A model generated the notes under the pieces. That model worked only from the letters and a program-made list of their open reading frames with translations. It had not been told where the DNA came from and ran no database searches. Below are positions 55,402 through 64,000 of a DNA stretch of 64,000 nt, in pieces. This DNA is from Bromus sterilis (taxonomy: Eukaryota > Streptophyta > Magnoliopsida > Poales > Poaceae): NCBI GenBank assembly GCA_950022295.1, contig OX465600.1, positions 2,480,001-2,544,000 of the forward strand, given 5' to 3'. A program made the position numbers and the translations under genes. Each line of letters begins with the position of its first letter. Positions within the stretch are counted from its first letter, which is position 1.

Positions 55402-57098
55402 TGAAGGGAATATGCCCGAGAGGCAATAATAAAGTGGTTATTATCTTATTCCATGTTTATGATAAATGTTTATTTTCATGCTATAATTGTGTTAACCGGA
55501 AACGTTAATACATGTGTGTTTAATAAACAAAGAAAAGGTTCCTAGTAATGTCTCTCTTTATACTAGCTTGTTGATTAACGGATGATCAAGGTTTCCTGAT
55601 CATTGACATTGGATGTCGTTAATAACAAGGTCATATCATTGGAGAATGATGTGATGAACATACACCCACAGTAGTTATAGCAATACGATCATGTCATCAA
55701 AGTTTCTATTGCTGTATCAAACTTTCACGAAGTAACCCTAATCCTTAGACCATGAGATCACGTCAATCACTGACACCGGAAGAGTACTTTGATTCCATCA
55801 AACGTCACACCGTAACAGGGTGATTATAAAGGTGTCGTTGGGTACTTGGAAAGTGTTAGTTGAGGCTCGTGGATCAAGAGTGGGATTTGTCCATCCAGAT
55901 GACGGAGAGATATACTCTGGGCCCTCTCGGTGATATCACATTGACATCGCTTGCAAGCACGTGACTGGCTCACGAGGATGTTATATCACGGAACGAGTAA
56001 AGAGTACTTGTCGGTAACGAGATCGAACTAGGTATGGAAGATACCAAATGATCGGATCTCGGACAAGTAAAATATCGCGAGACAAAAGGAATTGGTTACC
56101 GAGTAATGGTTCACACGATCACTAGTTCATCGTTGAGTAAGTGGGAATCATCATGGATCTCCAGATCCCTCTGATGATTATTGATCGGAGAAGAGTCTCT
56201 TTCATGTCCATTTTATTCACGAACCGTAGGGTGACACACTTAAGGATTCGTTGACGCGTTTGAGTGGATACGGAACGCCGGAGAATATACTGGACAGCAC
56301 ATGGACTGTTTTGATAAAACTGCTGGAATAGTTTCGGTATATCAAAATAGTGCAAGGGGATAATTGTTAATGTGTTCATTGAATGAAGTGTTCATCAATG
56401 AAGTACTCATTAAATGAAGTGTTCATTAATTTGAGTGACATTAAACAAGATAATTAAAAGTGTTTTAATGTGATAAACTCTTGGAATTTTGAGTGGAGAA
56501 TTATGGAAGTTATGGGAATAATGTGTGACCCTTTGTTTTTGTGAGTGGAGAGTCCACCCACATGATGAGGGGAGAGGTGGGGGCACTTCTTGGGGCGTGC
56601 TACCCCTTGGGGGCTGCCTCCCCCTCCTATATATAGATGGGTGGAGACCCCTCTACACACTCATTCCTCCATCTCTCATATGCCCTTTGGTTGGCATCTT
56701 CCTCCCCTTGCTAGCTGATCCAGTTTCACGAGTACGGTGCTTAGGCGAAGCCCTGCTCAAGATCTTCTCTACCACCACCACCACTATGTCGTAGTGCTGC
56801 TGGAGTTCCCGAGAAATCCACTACTTCCGCTGCCCAACTGGAGCAAGGGGCGGAGGTCGTCACTGATCTGTACGTGTGACCGACTACGGAGACGCTGCCC
56901 GTTCGTGGCGTCAAGTCTTCATCACGACCTTGAGGTCGGCGAGTGTTCGACTACATCACCCACGAGAATAGTTCTCGTTAAAGCTTTGGTCTTCGAGGGT
57001 GAGTCCTTCTCAAACCGTTACAAGTTATCTCCTAGATGTGATCTTGGCAGTTGCAATCGTAGAATTTTTTTTTTGTTTTCTATGCAACGAACCCATCA
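55402..57098 (+). mobile_element. Solo LTR, Angela/BARE/WIS type (1697 bp)
   Basis: Starts TGAAGGGAATATGCCCGAGA (the family normally begins TGTTGGGAATATGCC) and ends ATGCAACGAACCCATCA. CTATATATAGATGGG near 56628 is the family TATA region. CAATC lies on both sides (55397-55401, 57099-57103). No internal sequence or second LTR is present, so LTR-LTR recombination removed the rest. Confidence 0.9.
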
Positions 57099-57103
57099 CA
57101 ATC

Positions 57104-57190
57104 TGCGTTGCCTGTGTAGCTCTTCTGGTGAAGGAAATTGATTAAAAGATAATACCACATCCTACTAGACTGTTTAAATCCATACAATGC
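57104..57190 (-). pseudogene. Copia pol remnant: reverse transcriptase (proximal part)
   Basis: Minus strand ALYGFKQSSRMWYYL and QKSYTGNADC match the Copia RT block that precedes the YVDD region. It connects in order to 55396 downwards once the solo LTR is ignored. Confidence 0.8.
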
Positions 57191-57935
57191 CCCTCCATCT
57201 CTTTGAGGGGTGTTGTTGGATGGAAACCAGACGACCAATGCTAAATGCTATACCTTGCTTGGTTAAATGACGATGAACGTGGAAGACCTTTTTTGGTTGC
57301 TTGCACCAATCTGATTTTTGAAGCTGAGTAGTGTTGTTGTGTTGTGTGTGTGTTGTCGTTGTGGCTAGTTCATCTTCTCCTAGGAGAAGTTGAACTAGAT
57401 GTGTGCTCCTTTTGAGCTTTGTAATGTCTTCTTTTTCATAAATGAAATGCAACATTGATTGATTTTCTTCAACAAATTATTTTTGCTGATTTCATTAAGC
57501 AAGTAATCTTACATCTTACATCTCACATTCTTAATAAGTTGGTCCCAATTCACAACATGCAAAGTGTCCACCTCAACATTCCCACTAAGCCACTACCTTT
57601 ATTATTTTAACATGCACACATGATACCTCATCAAAGTCCCACCACAATATGCATGAGATAAATGTTTTAGTTAATCGTTAATCTTTTGCACAAATCCATC
57701 TCACCACACATGCCATCATATCAATGCTCAATCAACATGCATGGTATTTTTTTCATTGTATCATGTTAATTATATTAAATAAATATTTTAACTACACAAT
57801 AATCAAATATAATATGTAATATTATTTTTAGTTTTAGTTAATATATTATTAATTCAACTATTCATGCTTCATACATTTAAAATATATTACAGTTGAATCC
57901 GACGGATCCTCTAGTGTAGATAGTAGTAAATAGTA
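57191..57935. other. Gene-less stretch
   Basis: AT-rich, with nothing recognised apart from a GTTGTGTTGTGTGTGTGTTG run near 57335. Confidence 0.5.
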
Positions 57936-58171
57936 CTCCCTCCATTCCCTTTTGTAGTGCGTCTTTGTTGATGACACATATATTAAGACATGAGCTGACA
58001 GTTTTATTTGGACTACAATTACCCCTTGTCTGAGTGCCATGCACATGGCTGCATGCAGGGAAGCCGCATGCATCTAGCATAGGGCTGTTTGTGTCTAAAA
58101 CTGCTTATACACACTACATTATGGAATATCCACCAAAACGTTATGCACACTAGAATTTGGAATAGAGGGAG
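57936..58171. mobile_element. Stowaway MITE (236 bp)
   Basis: Ends CTCCCTCCATTCC and, in reverse complement at the right, CTCCCTCTATTCC, with TA on both sides (57934-57935, 58172-58173). Confidence 0.8.
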
Positions 58172-58530
58172 TACCACACATGATTCCGTGACTACCACCA
58201 ACCCTGCTTCTCCTCGTACCACGAAAGCAAAGGGAAAAACAATGAAAATGCAGATAACGCTGAATTTTGGTGAAAAAACAGAACAGAATAGAACTCTGTT
58301 TTGGGACAATAACAGAATGAAATTCAATTGCAGCAGGTATCTTACTTGGGTACGGGGGGTGGTGCATATATAGTAGGAGTATTTGACCTTTTTTTGTTTC
58401 CTTTATCCAAAAAAAAGTCAAATACTGAAATTTATTTCGCTACTCGGGGGGTCGCTGGATCAGGAATGGCATTGAATAATGAACAAAGATCCTCTACCAT
58501 TCTACATGGATCTCTTTGTATACAACCATT
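58172..58530 (+). repeat. Segment homologous to 8320-8590
   Basis: Ordered matches include ACAGAACAGAATAGAA, CTCTGTTTTGGGAC, GTCAAATACTGAAA, GGGTCGCTG and ATCAGGAATGGCATTG. It lies downstream of the thioredoxin-like gene. Confidence 0.65.
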
Positions 58531-58866
58531 TCATGATACGCTGCTTTATTATTACAACCAATCCAAGTTTTTCCTGCTACAAATGCAGTTTCATTTAGCT
58601 CTTGATGTCTGTACGAATTTGGAGTAGAAATTACTACTCCTGCTCCGGCTCTGGTTCCTGCCTGGGAAATGCATAAATTGATGAGTCGGGATTGGGATAT
58701 ACAGAGAGAGAGAGAGATCTGGTAGACTGTTAAAACTAATTAGACCCCAGTTAGTTAGTTAGTTCTTTCGGTGTGCAGATCCCATTTCATGAGAGGAAAT
58801 TCACACTGTTTGATGCTGATCAGTTGAGCGGGTCATAAACAATGGATTCGATCGTAGGTGTGATGC

Positions 58867-59569
58867 TTACTCAGGTGAGGTGTACTTGGCAATGGCGGCG
58901 GTGATCCTCTCCTTGTCCCTGGTGGCGAAGGACTCCACAAGGACCCCGGCCTTGTAGAAATGGAAGAGCGGCACCACCTTGATGCGCAGCCGCTCCGCCA
59001 CCTCCGACTGCTCGTCGTACTCGTCAATCACCTGCAGTCAAATCAAACATGAATACATAGTTTCTCTCTTCTTCCATTCAGGTGCAAAATCATTTGACTA
59101 ATCAAGAAGGAGCGAAGCTAGGGAGGGAGGGGGGACGGACGTTGTGCTTGAGGAAGATGACGGGGGAGCCGTGGTCGCCGGAGCCCTTGCAAAGCTTCAT
59201 GAAGCCCTGCTCGATGTACTTGCAGCTGCCGCAGGAGGGCCGGAAGAAGTCCACCACCACCAGCGCGCCCGTCGCCCGCGACCGCTCCAGGAACCGCGCA
59301 AACTCCTCGTCCGTCTTGAACTCCGTCACGCACTCCACCGGGCAGGACTCGTCCTCCTCCTCCTCCTCCTCGCCGTCCACGGGGGAAAGCCCCGGCAGCG
59401 AGCCGTTGATGCTCCCGCCCTCCGACGACACGGAGATGCAGGTCCGGCTGCGGCGGCGGCGGAGACGGAGCGGGCTTCTTGGAGACGGGAGGGTGGTGGT
59501 GGCGCGGGGCGGCGGAATGGAGCGGCCGGAGGTGGTGGTGGTGGGGAGGGGGAGGAAAGAGCTGATCAT
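58867..59569 (-). CDS. Thioredoxin-like 4-type protein, chloroplastic (2 exons, 197 residues)
   Basis: Exon 1 is 59569-59141, intron 59140-59032 (GT...GCAG, 109 bp), exon 2 59031-58867. The first 45 residues are Ser/Thr/Pro/Arg-rich, typical of a plastid transit peptide, followed by an acidic Glu run. The thioredoxin fold starts near residue 80. The active site is CGSC at residues 113-116 within FFRPSCGSCKYIEQG, replacing the usual WCGPC. IKVVPLFHFYKAG in exon 2 holds the cis-proline. Exons join exactly at VIFLKHN-VIDEYDEQSEVAE, as in plant thioredoxin-like 4 proteins. The gene is intact. Likely a stromal disulfide oxidoreductase; its substrate is not known from sequence. The ATG at 59569 is preceded by a 3-codon overlapping uORF. 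Confidence 0.9.
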
Positions 59570-59577
59570 GGCTGCAT
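59566..59577 (-). promoter_or_regulatory. Overlapping mini-uORF of the thioredoxin-like gene
   Basis: ATGCAGCCATGA: three codons and a TGA that overlaps the main ATG as ATGA. It could lower initiation or allow termination-reinitiation; regulatory meaning is inference. Confidence 0.5.
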
Positions 59578-59759
59578 TGTGGTGGAATGGATTTGTGGTG
59601 GTGTCTTGCGGTGTTGTGGATATTGCGTGGGATTCTAATTTTCTTTTGTTTTCTTTTTTTTTTGAAAAAATCTTACGTTTAGCTTGGGAGATGAAGACCT
59701 ACATTCGTGGCTGGGATAAGTTTGGTGTGCGTGCGCCTAGTCTTTGATATTTTGCCTTG

Positions 59760-60628
59760 TCTTTTTTTTTTCTAAAACAAAAAATGTATTTTTAAGAGAC
59801 AAAGTCTCTATATTAACCAAGATGCTTGGGCCCAAATGGCTGATTTTCTGCGCGTTTCGACCTCCTTCGTGATTGTTGAATCTGATTTTGATCGAACGGA
59901 GCAGAAGCAATATGTATCAACCTCGTGCAGGCCGACGGCGCGCCGGCTTCGACGGCTCTTGTGGCGTACTTGTGGTGGGATGCCAGATCTGGCCAACTCT
60001 GGTTCGTCGAGGAGGTGTGCTGCTGGTGGCATGCGGATTCGACGCGGGCGTGGTGGCTTCTGCGTGGTCTTGATGCGAAGGCTTCGTGGAAGGTGTGCGG
60101 GTCAGCGGAGGTGCTATGCGTGTGGGTGTGGTGTTGGGCGGTGCTTCGAGCGAAAGCTCACCGGGCGAAAGCCGGCGTCGGCGACGGCGTTCATGGACGT
60201 CGTGGCACCTTCTTGGAGGCGTTGTCGTGGAGTTCACCCCCTGCACACCTTCGGTTCCTTCTCTTCAGGCGAAAGCCTAAGGCCTCGTCGGGTCGGGCGA
60301 CGACGTCGTCATCGTCGCTTCCCTCATTGGGGCGTCGTCTTGAAGAGCATTGGATCTCGTTTGTGCGCTCTATGGGCTGGACGCTCACACCATTGCGGTC
60401 GGCAGGTGTCCTGCTGGCAATGCAGATGTTGCGCGATTTCTTGTGTGGCAACGATGGCGGCTTCGGGCGGAGTTGGTTTGCTGCTGGGTCTTGGTAGTCG
60501 GTCTTTTCCGATGTCTTCGAGGGGTCGCCATGGCTCACCTTGTCTTTCTGAAGTCGGAGCTGCTGAGAGGGCCTCGCGGTGACGATGACATGCGACAGGT
60601 GGTCGGTTCTAGTGCTGGCTCGGCGCAA
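59760..60628 (+). other. GC-rich retroposon-like sequence, truncated by the Athila-like element
   Basis: Compositionally and in wording (GGCGAAAGCC, CGTCGTCTTGAAGAGCATTGG, GGTGGTCGG) it resembles the insertion at 306-1480. Open frames on both strands match no known protein. It ends at the TSD of the next element. Confidence 0.35.
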
Positions 60629-60633
60629 GTCCA

Positions 60634-61989
60634 TGATACGTCTCAAACGTATCTACTTTTCCAAACACTTTTGCTATTGTTTTGCCCTCATTCTTGCATG
60701 ATTTGGACGAAACTAACCCGGACTAACGTTGTTTTCAGCAGAGCTGCCTCTATGGTTTAATTGTGTGCAGGAGAATGGATTTTTAGGTGACCTAGAAAAT
60801 TCCCAGAAAAATACCAGAAAATCCACGCACCCGAAGGAGCCAGATGCCAGAAGTGGGACCAGAGGGGAGTCCTAGGGGCCCCAGGGGCCACGCCCTCCGG
60901 CCGCCTGGGCGCCTCCCCCCTCCTCTGGTGCCCTACCGATGCTCCTATTTATTCTCGTGACGGAAAACCCCAGAAAAAATTCGTTTTTCCAGTTTCCGTC
61001 GCGGAGCCGCCGCCACCCTCTGTTCTTCTTCGGGAGGGCTAATCTGGAGGCTGATTTGGCCTCCGGAGAGGGGAGATCGTCGCCATCGTCATCACCATCA
61101 CCAATCCATCCCTCCTCCATGACTTCTCTTCACATGTGTGAGTAATCCCCTGCTGTAGGCAAAGGGGATGGTAGGGATTGGATGAGTTAGATCATGTAAT
61201 AGTTCGTCAGATTGTTGGGGGCATGTTGCCTATCATCTAGATTGGTGTTTATCTTCTTTGCTTCAACTTGTTGCTCTTAATGCTTGTCACTTTGGGGCCG
61301 AGTGCCATGTTTTCAGATCTGAACCCTATGTGTTTTCATGAATATATTTGTGTTCTTGATCCTATCTATGAGTTGTATGCACCTATTATGGTCCGAAACC
61401 GGCGATCCCAAAGGTGACAGCTTGGGACACCAAAGGGGATGGTCCATAATTTGAGGATTCCATGTATCCATTGAGTTTATTGCTTTGTTCCGGTGCTCTT
61501 TGACAGAAGCACCTTAATCTCCATAAGTTCCCTTTGGGCCCGTTCGTAGCGGGATGGTAGGACAAAAGTTGTTGTGCAAGTTCTTATTGCAAGCACGCAC
61601 AACTACCTACGGGATACATGCCTAATGTTTGATATTTTCCTAGATGATCATTGCTCTTTTGTGTGCCTTGCCCCGTGTTAGAATCTATTACATGTTCACT
61701 CTCATCCATGCAGCGCCCAACCATCCATCTCCCTAGCCTACAGTTTTTTCAATCCTGCTGGTTATTAGTTGTTACTTTTGCTGTTTACTTTTGTTGTCGT
61801 CACTATCACTATCATATTACCTTTACCACTTATCTTTTGTTGCAAGAAAGTATATTTCAGGTGCGGTTGAATTGACAACTCAACTATCAAAGCTTATAAA
61901 TACTATTTGGCTCCCCTTGTGTCGAATCAATAAATTGGGTTAACTTACCCGCGAAGACTATCTCGATCCCTTACGTTTGTGGGGCATCA
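60634..61989 (+). repeat. 5' LTR of an Athila-like Gypsy element (1356 bp)
   Basis: Starts TGATACGTCTCAAACGTATC, ends GGGGCATCA (inverted TGAT/ATCA tips). The flanking 5-mer GTCCA at 60629-60633 is the expected left TSD; the right one is outside the window. Confidence 0.8.
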
Positions 61990-62001
61990 AGCAGCGTTTT
62001 C

Positions 62002-62019
62002 TGGCGCCGTTGCCGGGGA
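62002..62019 (+). other. Primer binding site (Asp-tRNA type)
   Basis: TGGCGCCGTTGCCGGGGA, 12 bp after the LTR, the usual primer site of Athila-clade elements in grasses. Confidence 0.85.
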
Positions 62020-62076
62020 GCATAGCAATATTTACAAGTCTACTTGAAGTATCATGCCTGCTGCACATCATCCGCT

Positions 62077-64000
62077 ATGGGTAAGAAAGGAGACCCCAAG
62101 GTTCCGATCTTACCATCCCGTACAAGAAAAGGTACTGTTCTGAACACTAGTGCTACACTTGATTCACCTTCTGTTATGAGTAAGTTTACTTCACCACCAC
62201 CACATGATGCGTATACTGAGTCTGTCACTATGTCCGATACTTTTGATGATGCTTCCACTACTCTTGATGATACAAATTTTCTTGGCTACTATATTGAAAC
62301 TCAGACTGCTAAGGCTGCAGAAGAATCCAAGACCGAGACCCCTGCTACCTATATTCCTACCTGCAAAACCTTTGGTTACCCGTGCTTAGATGAACTCAAG
62401 GAGAGAATCCTTGATGATGATTATGTTACTCTTGATGATGATTTTTGCAGGGAACTCAGAGAGTGTGTCGACTCTGACCCTGGTGCTGTTAAGGAGCTGC
62501 TCAAAAAGCACTCCATGAAGAACAAAGTTATTCCTGATCCTAAATTTGCCACATCCCCTATATCCATCATTGATCCTGATTATGATTTCTCTGTTGATCT
62601 TTCACTTATATCTACAGTCGAGGCTGACCCCTTTTATGGCAGAGAAAATGATGATGCTATAGCACACTTGACCAAACTCGCTGAGCTAGGTAACCTATTC
62701 ACTACAGATGAGAAGATACGAAACTTCTATGTGGCCAAGCTTTTTCCTTTTTCTTTGAAGGAAGACGCTAAATCATGGTACGATGCACTACCCTATGGTT
62801 CCATTAAGAGTCCTCAGGACTTAGTCCAATTCTTTGTTGATAAATATTTCCCAGCTCATATGCAACATGCTGCTTTGCAAAGAATCTATAACTTTAAACA
62901 ATTGCAGGATGAGCACCTCCCTAAAGCTTGGGGGAGGTTTTGTGATTTACTTAAGGTTATGCCGGGACATGGAGTCCCGAAGAATGAACTGCTTGATATA
63001 TTTTACGTTGGTTTAACCGATGAATCCAGATCCTACTTGGATAGTTGTGCTAGTTGTGTTTTCAGGGAAAGAACACCGGACGATGCAGAAGAATTAATGT
63101 GCAAAATTGCCAAGAACTATGAAGACTGGTCCGTCCCTGAACCACTTCTGCCACCGAAAAAGAGGGGCATGCTTGTTCTGAACCCCGAAGATATGCAAGA
63201 AGCAAAGAAGTCTATAAAGGAGAAATGTATTAAAGCCGAAGACGTGAAGAATTTACCGCCTATTGAGAAGTTGTGTGAGCCTACTACTCACCCTCCCTTG
63301 GTAGAGGTACACTCTCTATTAGACTTTACTGAAAGTGACATGCCTAAAGGTAAGCCTCCTGACCAATGTTTAGATGAGCCTGATAATTTTATTGTCAAGC
63401 AAGACCATTTTAACAGGAAGTTACAAAGTCAGTTGCATGATAATTCTCTTGCTATCAAAAGTTTATGTGATGTTCTAGAATGAACAGTTAATGATGTTAA
63501 ATGTCTTGTTAAGCATTTTCATATGGTTCAAACTCAGCTTGAACAAATTTCTAATGTGCAAAAAGATTTGCTTGCTAATAATGCCAAACAGGACATACAA
63601 GCTTATGGAATCAAAACTAGGGGTGGAACACACACCCAGGACCCACTCTATCCTGAGGGGCCTCCAAAGAGGATCGAGCAAGATTATCAAGTACAAGAAG
63701 AAGACGAGACTGTTAGCTCTCTGAAGAAAAAAAAGAAGAAGAAGAAACACAAGGAGGCTGACAATCCCGGTGATCCTATTACAAGTGAAAAGCCAGCTGT
63801 TGATCCTAACAACATATCTACCTCCGATGCTGAAACAGAAGACGGTGCTGAGCCACAAGAAAAGGACGTTGAGAAGGATGATTCCCCCAAGGTAAGAGAA
63901 GAAGAAGCACCCGATAAACGCAAGAGGTACTCTAAAGAAGACTTCATCGCAAGGAGACATGGGAAGGAAAGAGAACCATGGATACAAAAAACCATGCCCT
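62077..64000 (+). pseudogene. gag: Athila-like gag, one internal stop, cut by the window end
   Basis: The ATG at 62077 (MGKKGDPKVP) is the first in frame. Residues about 190-350 form the Gypsy gag domain (FYVAKLFPFSLKEDAKSWY, then QFFVDKYFPAHM, then LLDIFYVGLTDESRSYLDS). A TGA at 63481-63483 interrupts the frame, but the same frame stays open to the window end, including a poly-Lys tract (about 63727-63750) and an acidic region. One nonsense change is the only defect seen. Protease and pol would follow outside the window. Confidence 0.85.

Noticed and set aside
59836..60646. 150-250-residue frames on both strands
   Set aside because: Retroposon-like GC-rich DNA resembling 306-1480. No domain, and cut by the Athila-like insertion.
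1..64000. tRNA, rRNA or organelle-derived DNA
   Set aside because: No tRNA cloverleaf sequence, rRNA core sequence or plastid/mitochondrial gene was recognised by eye.

Overview
The window looks like nuclear DNA of a large-genome grass, most likely a Triticeae species (wheat, Aegilops, barley or rye). Reasons: densely nested LTR retrotransposons, an Angela/BARE/WIS-type LTR, a SIRE/Maximus-type Copia element of about 14 kb, an Athila-type Gypsy element with an Asp-tRNA-type primer site, CACTA elements with subterminal arrays, Stowaway and Tourist-type MITEs, a Helitron, and a few GC-rich host genes with plant architecture. No bacterial, organellar or CRISPR features were seen. Family names are from recognition, not from a search.

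Layout. 0-13 kb: decayed repeats. These include a GC-rich retroposon bounded by a 14-bp target-site duplication (306-1480), LINE reverse transcriptase debris (2.8-4.3 kb, and 7.6-8.2 kb on the minus strand), AT-rich dispersed repeats, a PIF/Harbinger-like element with TAA duplications (6713-7376), a short-LTR Copia 5' end (9711-9841), and a minus-strand LTR/PBS/gag fragment (10.7-12.2 kb) between two copies of a 400-bp segment. 13.4-19.6 kb: one CACTA element nested in another, each with its own 3-bp duplication. 19.7-22.5 kb: AT-rich repeats and a Gypsy-like non-coding segment.

22547-36699: a complete, young Maximus-like Copia element. It has 1265/1266-bp LTRs, TSD CTAAG, a Met-tRNA PBS, gag, pol with one internal stop, and a 1348-residue extra ORF. 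That ORF is preceded by what looks like its own promoter, leader and 5'-UTR intron. 36.7-41.5 kb: the interrupted Gypsy-like host element and a related segment in opposite orientation. 42.7-44.7 kb: a Helitron carrying a Mutator-type MITE, a Stowaway MITE and a tandem duplication that includes its insertion junction.

The host-gene island spans roughly 45-59.6 kb, with genes on the minus strand: weak exon-like blocks, a two-exon frameshifted Rit1-like fragment (49.4-50.0 kb), an intact RMA/MUSE-like RING E3 ligase gene (51064-52518) and an intact two-exon chloroplast thioredoxin-like gene (58867-59569). Between the two intact genes lies a Copia remnant whose reverse transcriptase is split by a solo Angela-type LTR with TSD CAATC. 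From 60634 to the window end runs the 5' part of an Athila-like Gypsy element with LTR, PBS and a gag frame broken by one TGA.

The intact host genes encode protein turnover (E3 ligase) and plastid redox (thioredoxin-like) functions and are not evidently a functional cluster. The most unusual feature is the promoter-leader-intron module inside the Maximus-like element.
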